Source: Cryptomeria japonica
Taxonomy: Eukaryota; Streptophyta; Pinopsida; Cupressales; Cupressaceae
Reading direction: 5' to 3'
NCBI RefSeq assembly: GCF_030272615.1
Contig: NC_081411.1
Span: 152,387,971-152,447,970, forward strand
Length of the DNA: 60,000 nt
Part shown: piece after piece, positions 11,125 to 20,765 of the stretch
Layout: every line of letters starts with the position of its first letter
How positions within the stretch are numbered: the first letter of the stretch is position 1
The notes under the pieces: generated by a model
What the model saw: only the letters and a program-made list of their open reading frames with translations
Database searches by the model: none
Told to the model about the DNA's origin: nothing
Position numbers and translations under genes: made by a program

Positions 11125-11634
11125 AGATCATTGTAGGCATTTGTAGGATATGCAGAGAAGGTAATAAATAAATTATAAGGCAGACCTAATGTGTGAATTG
11201 TAGGTCAAGGGTATATGTAAAGAACAGAGCAGGAACCGTTACTGAATCTGGCATTGAAGATGCTATTGTAAAGTAGTACAGAATATTGGATTTGGGTAAA
11301 TCCTCTTTGTAAGTCAGTGTGACTTCTTGTTGATCAGTGAGCTCTAGGCAGTTGGCCTTCCTGCATGTGCAGGCCCCTATTGTAAATAATATTCTCTTAT
11401 TGGCCAGTAAGTGAATATTGTGGGTCACAAATCCCATCGAGGTTTCCTTGTTAAACATCTTGTGTTATGGTGTTCTTTTCATGTGGATTCTTTTAATTTT
11501 GTTATTTGCATTAATTCTTGCATACCAGTATACTGTTACTTTATATTCTGCATATTCAATTTTAAGAAAATCTCATAACCGGTCAGATACTGATTCACCC
11601 CCCCCCTCTCAGTATCTGTGGGAACCCTAACAAT

Positions 11635-11646
11635 TGGTATCAGAGC
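11635..11646 (+). other. Element E primer-binding site
   Basis: TGGTATCAGAGC, two bases after the LTR end CCTAACA. Same initiator-tRNA type as in A and C. Confidence 0.93.
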
Positions 11647-11703
11647 CTGGTCCTCTATTTTCAGAAGCCTAACAGCTTGAGGAAGATCTTGACACCGGTA
11701 AAG

Positions 11704-12861
11704 ATGGAAAATCTGATGAAGCAACTTAAAGGAGCTCTTACTAACTATGATGCAGAGAAGTTGAAAAATATCAAATTAGAAGATGATTTAAAAGCAGCTC
11801 GAGACATTATTCAAGCACTTCAAGAAAATCTTATTGTTACAAGAAACAAGAGAAGAGAACTTTGTGAAAAGTTGCAAAATGAAAATGATGAAAAGGAATC
11901 ATTAAATGATATGATGAGCAAATTGAAACAAGAGATCATGACAACAAAAAATGAAATGCAGGATATGACTATGAGATTCTGCAAAGAGATTGAGGACAGA
12001 AAGAGGAATGAAGAAGAATTGACCAGAAGACTAAGTGATGCAGCAAATGAGAACACAAGACTTAGCTATGAAAATGATATGTTGAAGACAGATCTGATGC
12101 ATACTCAAAATGACTCGAATGAACTAATGAGACAAAAAGAGATCTTGGAAAGGGAATTGGAAACTACAAATCAACACAAAGAAAAATTCAAGAAAAGCTC
12201 AGAAGAACTTGGTACCTTATTGAAGAATCAAAAACCCAAAGGTGACACTTCTGGAGTTGGATTTGAAGTTGGAGAAAGCTCCGGTACTGCAAATACCCAG
12301 GATCAAAGCAAACTGGTAAGACCCTCTAATACTTACAAATTCAATGGAAAATGCTTTAACTGTAATAAATATGGTCATAGGGCAAATGAATGTAGATCTA
12401 GGAATTATCAGAACATCAATCCTCCCACCGGTCAATGCACCAAATGCAACAAAATTGGTCATAACTCTGAAAATTGCAGAATGAATGTAAGATGTTATGT
12501 TTGTGGAAGATTTGGTCACTTATCAAATAAATATAGAACATAAACTGGCATAGGTTATGGGAAAGCTATTCAGAAAAATAATGTAACTTGTTATGCATGT
12601 AACAAAATTGGTCATATTGCAAAATTCTGTAGAAGTAAAGGTACACCGGTAGATAACAAAAGTACTAGCTTGAAAGGTAAAGAAAAGGTTGAAGAGGTTA
12701 AGCAAGAATTTTCAAAGCAATGGATTAGAAAAGGTAATCTAAATATTGGGGTTACTCCTCCACCGGTAGAACCAACAAATGCTTCATCGACAGGACAATA
12801 TGATGCTCCACCGGCAGGACAGAGCAATGCTCCACCGGTAGGATGTTCTTCATCAAATTGA
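11704..12861 (+). CDS. Element E ORF1: coiled-coil protein with four zinc knuckles
   Basis: ATG 11704 is 69 bases after the PBS start and is the first Met in this frame. The 385-codon frame has one internal TAA (12541-12543), explained by CAA to TAA. Residues 1-185 are rich in Leu/Lys/Glu with heptad-like spacing, a long coiled coil (QALQEN, ELCEKLQNENDEKE, ILEREL). Four CX2CX4HX4C knuckles follow: CFNCNKYGHRANEC (217-230), CTKCNKIGHNSENC (245-258), CYVCGRFGHLSNKY (264-277, last Cys now Tyr) and CYACNKIGHIAKFC (296-309). The tail is Pro/Ala-rich. By position and knuckles it is Gag-like and probably binds element RNA, but I see no UBN2-type copia Gag fold. Element C has the same ORF, more decayed. 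Confidence 0.85.
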
Positions 12862-13166
12862 AGAAAATTATCTTGAGGGTTTGGCAATTTAATGACACAT
12901 GTGCTATTATTCCCTCGGTTAGAGAAAAGAAGTTGAAAATCCTTCATTACCGACAAATGAAGTTGAGTTAATACATTACCGGCAAACAATTAATGTGGTA
13001 GGTGGCAGAAAAGACTTTATAAATTAAGTTTTTGGCTCCATTTCATTTCACCGTGAATTCAAACTTTCAGAGAGCGCGAAGATTTTCGAGCTAAGGCATT
13101 CCAAGAAAAGAGGCAAAGCACTTCAGCAATCAGTCCATCCAAAGGCAGAAAAAGGTATTTATCATC
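12862..13166 (+). promoter_or_regulatory. Spacer between ORF1 and ORF2 with a possible internal promoter
   Basis: 305 bases without a frame. TTTATAAATTAAG at about 13016-13027 looks like a TATA box, about 140 bases before the ORF2 start, followed by a GC-richer leader. AAGGTATTTATC lies just before the ORF2 ATG and recurs just before ORF2 in element C (about 29148-29160). It may be a promoter and leader for ORF2, or AG/GTATTT may be a splice donor. This is inference from sequence only. Confidence 0.35.
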
Positions 13167-16100
13167 ATGGCATCCTCATCTGCACCTGAATTCATAGCAA
13201 ACCCTACAGTAGTCGAGGTTATAAAATGACCTAGGCCCGTGTTTGAGCTAGTTCTCGAGGTAGCTAAGAAAGATGACAACACAGGTGCTTTTTCCCAAAT
13301 TCCAAAGGGTGTTGTTTATGCAGAAGACCCTAGAATGTACATTCATTGCAACATAGAGGAATTAGGTGATGAAGAAATCAAAGACATGTACAAATCTGTT
13401 ATATGTGACAATGTCGGAAATGTGAAACCTGAACACCAAATTATTGAAACCCTAGGATTCACTGAAATCCTCTGCATTCCTGAATTTCCCAAGGAAGTGA
13501 TTAGGATAGTTCTCAGCAGGGTACATGGCTCATTCTTTTGGCTTGACTCAGTGCACAAAATTACAAAGGTAGTTGTGAAAGCAGTAACAGGGTTACCTTC
13601 CACTGGTACCAGACCCGACAAAACCAAGAAAGTCTCCAATGACCTAGTAACGAAACTAACTGGTGCAACATCAAACAAAAGATCATTGAGGGTTAATGAT
13701 GTAACCGATACAAATGTGAGATTAATTAGCATGATTCTAGGTTACAAAGCAACTCATGCAAATAGGCTTAATTATGTTTCTAGTTTATGCATAAAAAGTG
13801 CTTATGACATGGTTAAGAACAATGTAAAAATTGACATCTGTGAATGGTTAAAAGATGAGTTAATTGACAACTTGGCAAAAATCAAGAAGGATAAGAAAGG
13901 AACCTTTAGATTTGGAAATTTGCTTGTATGCTTAATGCTACATATAACCAAATAGGCTCCTAGTATAGGCAACAAGGATTTTGGATTTGACATACCGGTA
14001 GGAAAACAATTGTCTGACTTATTCAACAACATGGGTGAAAACAAAGAAAAGAATATCCATGAGTATTTTCAAGCACTAAAGGTCAAAATGAATAAGAGGA
14101 TCAGACTATCATAGGAAATTGTCAACAAATACAAGGATGACATTTGTTTTGTAATCAAAAAGGATGAGATCTGGATGGAAGCAGTCACCCCAAGAACAAT
14201 CTGGGTTACAGAAATGGGGTATGAAGCAGATGACCACATAGTGGAAACTTATGCCAAAGCACTTCTGGAAGCCCCCCATGAACCAAAGGAAGAAGTATTT
14301 GGTAGTGCTGAGCACATTGAAAGTCAAATTCAATCCAAGAAGAGAGTAAAGAAAGTTGAGGCATCTGTGAGGAAAGGAAGCAGGAAAGCAAAAGCCTTAA
14401 AAGATGATGTACTAAAGAAAACTGGCATAACCAAAGATGAGTTGGCAGCCCAATAGCCTGAAACTCATCTATCACCGGTACATACCTCCTTAGAAGGAGA
14501 TATGCCAGCAACTTTCAAAAGAGTTGTGAGGAAAAGAGACCCCTCATCGGTATCCACTCCTTCACCTAGAAGGACAAGATAGAAGCAACAAGCTGTGAGG
14601 TCTCCAGTCAAGAAAGCCACACCTAAGAAAAAGAAGACCCCCAAAAGGAAGAAGAAGACAAACATTGACTTGGCCCCTTTTGACATATTACTGGATGAAA
14701 TCACAAAGGAAGGAAAATTGAAAAACATAGGGAAAATCTACGACACCCTATCAGAAGATGAGAAAGGACAAATTGAGGAAAGTGTTATACTACACATGGA
14801 CATGTATAAAAAATTTTTGATGCAAGTCCTAAATGAAATTCCTGATGAATTATATAAGAGACTTGAGGCCAGAAGGCAAGGAATAATTGAGTTGGATAAG
14901 AAAATAAAAATAGAAAAATTACTTGCTGTATACTCGGCCAACTCACCTAAGGAAATTGATGATTTGATAGCTCAGGCCAACCGGACAGTCTTTTCCACTG
15001 CGCACCGGCAAATATCATTAATGGCAGGTAGAGTTACTGAAGTCTCAACTGAAACAGAAGATGGTTGGGATAGATTCTTGGTTGAAAAAGAAAAACTAGA
15101 AGAATATATGAATCCCAAGCCCATTCTGGTATATCAAAACGACAAAGGGAAAGGTAAATTTGGTGCACCGCCAAGTATCAAGATTAGAGACAACTTACCC
15201 CGACCTCCTTTAAATACTCCATTGGTAAAAACAACTACAGAAGATCAATTGGTAGCTGAGAGCATGGACATAGAGGATAACAATCCTAATCCTAAAGTCC
15301 TATATACTGTGAATGTTGATACTCAAAAAATCAACACAGTGGTAGATAAGGATACCATAGATAAATCTGATAATAAAGAGCAACCGGCAATAGGAAACCA
15401 AGAGCAACCGACAGTAGATTCAGAGAAAAAGAAGGAATCTGGAACACAAACAGAGCAACCAATAGAGCTAAAGGCTCCAGAACAGATGCCACCGATAAGA
15501 AATGATGCAAGAAAAACTATGGAGACACAAACAGACCTACCAGAGGTCAATACCAACATGGTCCCTTCCACCATCACTCAGTTTACTGGGTCATCATCAA
15601 ATGTAACAGAGGTATTGCTCGATTCTATCAAGAAAATAACCGATTATAGCTCACAAGCATATAAAGCAATAGATGATACAATTCCAGTTTTGAAATTAAT
15701 AGCTCCAAATTGTAATATAGCCAACAAAGATTCTTTAGGCCAGTTGGATACACTTTGTAAATATATTTCTGGAAATTTTGAGCAAACAAAGGTAGAAACT
15801 GTAAAGGAAAGTGTAGAAAAAGAAAAACAGAAATTCTTTGAGGAAGGAATAAAGAAGTGTAACAGGGAATTTGACACACTTCTACCGGAACTGTGCAATT
15901 TATTGAAAGAATACAAAACTCTGTATAAAGACACCTGTAAGATAAACTTTTTGACCACGGATGTAGACAAAAAGATAAGCAAGGTACAGGAAGAGATCAA
16001 TAAACTTGCTTATAATTTTGTTAACTCACCCGATACATTATCAGTTTTTGAGGAAAAGATAACAAATTTTGAGGAAGAATTGATTAAATTAGAAAGAGAA

Positions 16101-16358
16101 AAAGAGAAAATAATAAACAAGGCAAAATTTTTGAGATCTAAACTAAGTCCAAGATTGGACTATTTAGCATCTCTGCATAAGGAAATCTCAGAGGCACTAA
16201 AATAGGGTAGCAAAACACCGGTAGAGCACTTGCAGCATCTCACCGGTATAGTACACAGAACTGAGATAGCAATAAAGGAGAGCAAGAAGTTTATGGATGG
16301 TATAAACTTAATTTTGGGAGATATTCTTCAGCTAATAACTACCCAACTACAAGGTTGA
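13167..16358 (+). pseudogene. Element E ORF2: large unrecognised protein, 1063 codons
   Basis: One frame from ATG 13167 (MASSSAPEF) to TGA 16356, with no frameshift. Internal stops are TGA 13227 and TAG 13953, 14112, 14454, 14580 and 16203. I do not recognise it: no protease, RT, RNase H, integrase, signal peptide or clear membrane segment. N-terminal part (about 1-430): YIHCNIEELGDEEI near residue 58, ILCIPEFPKEVIRIVLSRVH near 100, KITKVVVKAVTGLPSTG near 132, KIKKDKKGTFRFGNLL near 236. A very basic linker (KKATPKKKKTPKRKKK, near 482) could be a nuclear signal or nucleic-acid contact. A helical domain (about 495-610, with LDEITKEGKLKNIG and PDELYKRLEARR), a Thr/Gln-rich acidic region and a C-terminal coiled coil (870-1010) follow. 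C ORF2 is collinear. The WLD...AVTGLP stretch faintly recalls plant-mobile-domain or plant transposon proteins; unproven. Confidence 0.8.
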
Positions 16359-16537
16359 GGTTATGTATTGGTACAACTACAAATCTACTAACCTTTGTCA
16401 CTGATGCCAAAGGGGGAGTAGTAGATGAGAAAATTCAAAACACAGGGATCACATGCTCAGGGGGAGCCCTCATATTTTTGGTAACATTTTTTTGGTATAC
16501 ACATTTTTGGATATCTTTTTGAAATTTCTCATGAGTG

Positions 16538-16563
16538 TTGCCATCAATGCCAAAGGGGGAGAT
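16538..16563 (+). other. Element E polypurine tract with conserved upstream arm
   Basis: TTGCCATCAATGCC (16538-16551) followed by AAAGGGGGAGAT (16552-16563), directly before the 3' LTR. The arm pairs 13 of 14 with GTCATTGATGGCAA at 16614-16627 in the LTR, leaving PPT and LTR start in a 62-base loop. Confidence 0.88.
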
Positions 16564-17563
16564 TGTTGGCATATGGACACTCCAATAAGACATTGTGTGT
16601 GACTGAAGGTTTTGTCATTGATGGCAACCTTGCAATCCTATGGCATCGACAAAGACATTATACCAGCAAAGCATTACACAAGCAACCTTGCAATCCTATG
16701 GCACCGGCAAAGACATTATACCAGCAAAGCATTACATAGGAAACCTTGCAATCCTATGGCATAGGTAAAGACATTATACCGGCAAAACATTACACGGGCA
16801 ACCTTACAATCCTATGGCACCGGCAAAGACATTATACCGGCAAAGCATTAAACAGAACAGTGCACCGGCATCAACAAAATCAATGTACACCGGCACCGGC
16901 ACCGACACAGAAGATGTACACCAGCACAGAAGGAAATATGTATACCGGCATAGAGGTCGACAGGATTTTTGATATGTAATATTTTGTTTATCATTGTAAG
17001 CTGACTTGGCAAATTGTAAAATGACTCTTGTATATAAAAGAGATCATTGTAGGCATTTGTAGGATATAGAGAGAAGGTAATAAATAAATTATAAGGCAGA
17101 CCTAATGTGCGAATTGTAGGTCAAGGGTATATGTAAAGAATAGAGTAGGAACTGGTACTGAATTTGGCATTGAAGATGCTATTGTAAAGAAGTACAAAAT
17201 ATTGGATTTGTGTAAATCCTCTTTGTAAGTCAGTGTGACTTCTTGTTGAGCAGTGAGCTCTAGGCAGTTGGCCTTCCTACATGTGCAGGCCCCTATTGTA
17301 AGTAATATTCTCTTATTGGCCAGTAAGTGAATATTGTGGGTCACAAATCCCACCGAGGTTTTTCCCACACCGGGTTTCCTTGTTAAACATCTTGTGTTAT
17401 GGTGTTCTTTTCATGTGGATGCTTTTGATTTTGTTATTTGCATTAATTCTTGCATACTGGTATACTATTACTTTATATTCTGCATATTTAATTTTAAGAA
17501 AATCTCATAACCGATCAGATGCTGATTCACCCCCCCCTCTCAGTATCTGTGGGAACCCTAACA
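16564..17563 (+). repeat. Element E 3' LTR
   Basis: 1000 bp, ends TGTTGG/CTAACA. Carries four 58-bp units, TATATAAAAG at 17031-17040, the GGTTTTTCCCAC motif that the 5' LTR has lost, and a run of eight C near 17530. Followed by duplication GACTG. Confidence 0.95.
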
Positions 17564-17728
17564 GACTGTCATAATAGAATCACAGTATAACAGCTCCAAA
17601 ACTCTCAAAACCTTTTAATAAAAACATTCAAATACTTTACTAACAATAGTAAAAGTACATTTCAGATTACTATCAGTCATCTTATCATATCTAAGTGGAT
17701 TTAGAAGTTAAGAAAATTAACCATAGCA

Positions 17729-18299
17729 AGTGGAGAAGGCCCTGGAGGAAATAAAAAATAATGACATTGTTAGGGACTAGAGAATGGTGGATGCTGAAAA
17801 CAGACTCAACAAAATAGATACCTGTCTCAGAAGCATCGTTGAACACGGTTATAACATTCTGAAGGCCTCAGCTGACAACATCAAAATCCTAATCAGTAAG
17901 TTGGAGAATGAGAAGGGATCCCTGGAGCAGGAACCTGACATGGAGGGTGTGGAAGGTGTGCAAGGACCAGGCAAGAGGATCAGAGGCAAGAAGAGGGAGA
18001 AAAAGCCAAACAAGGAAATCAAAGAACTCAAAGTTGCTTCGGTGAATTATGACCTATTGGTCATCAAGGCTGTTGAACTTCTTAAGTCTTTGTAGGTGTT
18101 GCTAGTTGTCTAGGTCTTTCTTTCTAGTTTTTTCTACTTTGTTGTTCCCATTTTTTTGTTGTTTGTTCGGGTTGTTGGCTTTCTTGCAAGTCTTTTGTAT
18201 GTTGTCTTTATGCTGGTCTAGTTGATCTTTGTTGATCTTTCTTTTTATTTTTATGTAAAAGGTTTTAGGTCCTTAAAACCCATTTTTCTAATTAATCAG
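17729..18299 (+). other. Segment X: unrecognised insert with a 103-residue frame
   Basis: Absent from D's other LTR. A plus-strand frame at 17784-18095 (MVDAENRLNKIDTCLRSIVE at its start, a Lys/Arg cluster KRIRGKKREKKPNKE, ending VELLKSL) reads upstream through a TAG into LEEIKNNDIVRD. It is followed by about 190 bases very rich in T, like a plant 3' untranslated region. It might be the 3' end of a non-LTR or other retrotransposon, or a captured transcript. I do not recognise the protein. No poly(A) tail or short TSD is visible. Confidence 0.35.
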
Positions 18300-18543
18300 A
18301 ACAATAGTAAAAGCACATTTAAGATTACTGTCGGTCATCTTATCATATCTAAGTGGATTTAGTAGCTAAGCAAATTAACCATAGAAAACATAACCACAAA
18401 AACATTTAACACTTGACACAACGATTTTGACGTGGAAACCCAAATGGGAAAAACCATGGTGGGGATGAATACCCACAAGTATTCTGAACTCTTCTGAAGT
18501 TCACCCTGTTAGGAGCCAAGCCTATTAAAGCTTTACAAAAAGT

Positions 18544-19394
18544 CCCTAGCTAGGATTTGACTACAGTTAGTTGTGTAACCAAGATATAACATAAACTTGT
18601 TTATACAACACAGCCAATGGTGGAAATGAACATCTTTATACAGTATTTTTATTTGGAGTCTTCTTTATCTATTCAATGCATAGTGACTCTAATTCTATTT
18701 TTATAATCACTGATAAACATGGCAAACTTGAACAATCATTACTCCTAATGGTATGCAAAATGTTGGGAAGCACTTCCGAATCCTCCACGCGATGACTCCA
18801 ACCCCCACACCACACTGCAGCAATATCAAACCACTTCTCTTCACAATAACTGCAAGCTCCACACCACATCGCGGTAATGACAATCCTCACACTACAAACC
18901 CGATATCGGGTTACAGAGGCATAGGAAGATGGTGTGCGTTGACGTCGTGTCTCATTCACCACACCTTCCTTGATCGTATTTGCAATCTTGCATGTAAGAA
19001 CACACACACCCACATCATACACCAAGGGATCTTCCCGTAAAGACCTTCACACTACTTCAATCAATAACAATTCTACTCCAGAATCATACGACCAATAGGC
19101 TAATCAATGACTGACAAAAGGCAAATTAGTTTTGAAATGTGTATTAACACACAGGTCTCAAATCTTTCCTTCTCCCATATTCCCAGAACTCTTCCTCCTT
19201 AAATCAATCCTGGAGGTAGTTTCCAAATTGAATCGAACCAACACCCATTATTTAGAACTAATGATAAACTAACCAATAGTTTAGGCACTTATTAATTAAT
19301 TTATATTAACAAATGGGTGATAATATAAAATAACTAATATTACAAAAATCATTTATTAATTAATTAGATTGAGACTTATTAGGGGATATTACAA
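18544..19394. other. Segment Y: unrecognised insert in D's left LTR
   Basis: About 850 bases with no match elsewhere in the window and no gene. The middle part (18780-19040) is locally GC-richer than its surroundings and contains the 16-bp palindrome AACCCGATATCGGGTT (18897-18912). It ends GGGATATTACA, an LTR-like terminus. It could be part of another LTR family exchanged into D. Frames across it look like chance. Confidence 0.35.
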
Positions 19395-20385
19395 AACCCA
19401 AATGGGAAAAACCATGGTGGGGATGAATACCCACAAGTATTTTGAACTCTTCTGAAGTTCGCCCTATTAGGAGCTAATCTTGTTAAAGCTTTACAAAAAG
19501 TCTTGTTAGGAACATATCCTATTAGGGACCACCCGATTAAGGGATTGACTATAATTCCCTATTAGAAGCAATATCTTGTTAGGAGTAACCTTAGTAGAGG
19601 ATTTTAAATCTAAGATAATGGATTACCTGGTTAGAGGATTTAGATAGCACTAAGCCTATTAGAACTTACCCTGTTAATGGATTTGACTGTTGTAATTGTT
19701 ATAGAATAATAGGGGTTTGTTGATCTAGTGAATAGCACTACTCTTCTTTATCAGATCCTTTTCATGCTCCTATCTGCCTTCACACATACTATAGATACAC
19801 CTTCTGGTTTGACAACCAATCACACTTACACTTAACCAAAATTTCCAACACTACAACAAAACAACTCATCAACCTTATAAGCAAAACAATAGGTCAGTAA
19901 CACATCACAAACCTAAGATGTCATACATATTACAAACAAAGTGGTTCAAGTATGACCATTGGATTATATAGCAATCATTGTACATTGTTCAACACAACCT
20001 TGACTGCTCCTTGATCACTACTTCATCGATCCCTGTAACTCATCACGTAGTTTCCTCTTCATGCAATGTACTTGCTCATTCCCAAGATAAAACCATTATC
20101 TCTACGCATCAAAAACTATTTGAAACTCTTCACATATAACATGCATATGTGGTATAATCATTATCATTTGATTATAAACCAATACAATTGATTCACCAAG
20201 CCCCATTGGTTAGGGTTTAGCATATCAACACGTAGGGTTACCGGATGATCTCACTACTTCTCAAGTAATACTGGTTTCCTTCACTAGCTCTCCTATCGGT
20301 CGCAAAATGACATCATTACTAGTTATAATTATCATCAATGACAACATAATAGTTCATCAATGCAATCTTCATGCAAATGCCAACA

Positions 20386-20411
20386 ATCTCCCCCTTTGGC
20401 ATTGATGGCAA
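20386..20411 (-). other. Element D polypurine tract and conserved arm
   Basis: In element sense TTGCCATCAATGCC then AAAGGGGGAGAT, abutting LTR end CAACA (20385). The same block occurs in A, J, E and C. Confidence 0.87.
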
Positions 20412-20765
20412 TACAAGTATCAATACCCTTAATTGTGATGATTGTGTATAGGAATCCCGGTTTACATTTTACCTTGTACTCTCCTTCAACTAAGTCTCCA
20501 TATCTTTAGCTGGTAGTTGGTTATAGATCTTTTCTCTATCAATCATACAATTCTTCTCCCCATATAGTTCTTCTCCCCCTTTGACAAAAATGCCAAAGTG
20601 AAAGTAAAACATGTAGTGTCATACATCACTGTTTTGCATCAACAATTTGTAACTTGATGCTCCCCCTGTGGAATAACTCCACTCTACACCAATCCTACTT
20701 CAAGATTCTTCAATTAGCTTCGGGACTGATGTATTCCACATCTACTCAATTGACCTCATGTAGGG
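20412..20765 (-). other. Element D non-coding 3' internal region
   Basis: Between the end of RNase H and the PPT. No frame of note. Contains plus-strand CTCCCC runs (G-rich in element sense), like the equivalent regions of A (1182-1520) and J (55712-56058). Confidence 0.6.

Larger units (their letters stand above)
10667..11632 (+). repeat. Element E 5' LTR
   Basis: TGTTGGCATATGG...CCCTAACA. Holds the 58-bp tandem array, several TACACCGGCA motifs, a TATA box, and a C-run before CTCTCAGTATC near the end. Compared with the 3' LTR it lacks 16 bp near 11440, removing the GGTTTTTCCC motif; the loss lies between short GGTTT repeats. Confidence 0.95.
10667..17563 (+). mobile_element. Element E: non-autonomous LTR element with ORF1 and novel ORF2
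   Basis: Plus-strand element with LTRs 10667-11632 and 16564-17563, PBS 11635-11646, PPT 16552-16563 and duplications GACTG at 10662-10666 and 17564-17568. The internal region of 4.9 kb holds two ORFs and no protease, integrase, RT or RNase H motif in any plus-strand frame I read. LTR, PBS and PPT are copia-like and match the style of A, D and J. In about 400 bases of R/U5 compared by eye I saw roughly 17 substitutions and a 16-bp deletion between the LTRs, a fairly old insertion. Element C is a diverged relative with the same plan. Confidence 0.93.
17569..20385 (-). repeat. Element D 3' LTR, second fragment, enlarged
   Basis: Resumes D's left LTR after element E and ends GCCAACA next to the PPT. 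Compared with the right LTR it holds extra segments X and Y, each flanked by direct copies of LTR sequence: 17646-17728 resembles 18301-18383, and 18437-18543 resembles 19395-19501. Outside these it follows the right LTR closely (AGCTTTACAAAAAGTC, TTAGGGACCACCC, TAGATACACCTTCTGG). Confidence 0.85.

Noticed and set aside
13167-16358. ORF2 of E as an envelope-like gene
   Set aside because: No signal peptide, no transmembrane segment, no glycoprotein-like Cys pattern, and it replaces pol; envelope-like ORFs normally follow pol.
16746-16979. Plus-strand frame of 77 residues
   Set aside because: Same array in the 3' LTR of E.
17784-18095. Frame in segment X as a host gene
   Set aside because: No intron signals, no family recognised, and it sits within an LTR between LTR duplications; kept only as an unassigned segment.
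18753-19040. Frames in segment Y on both strands
   Set aside because: GC-richer segment gives chance open frames; no protein features and no relatives in the window.
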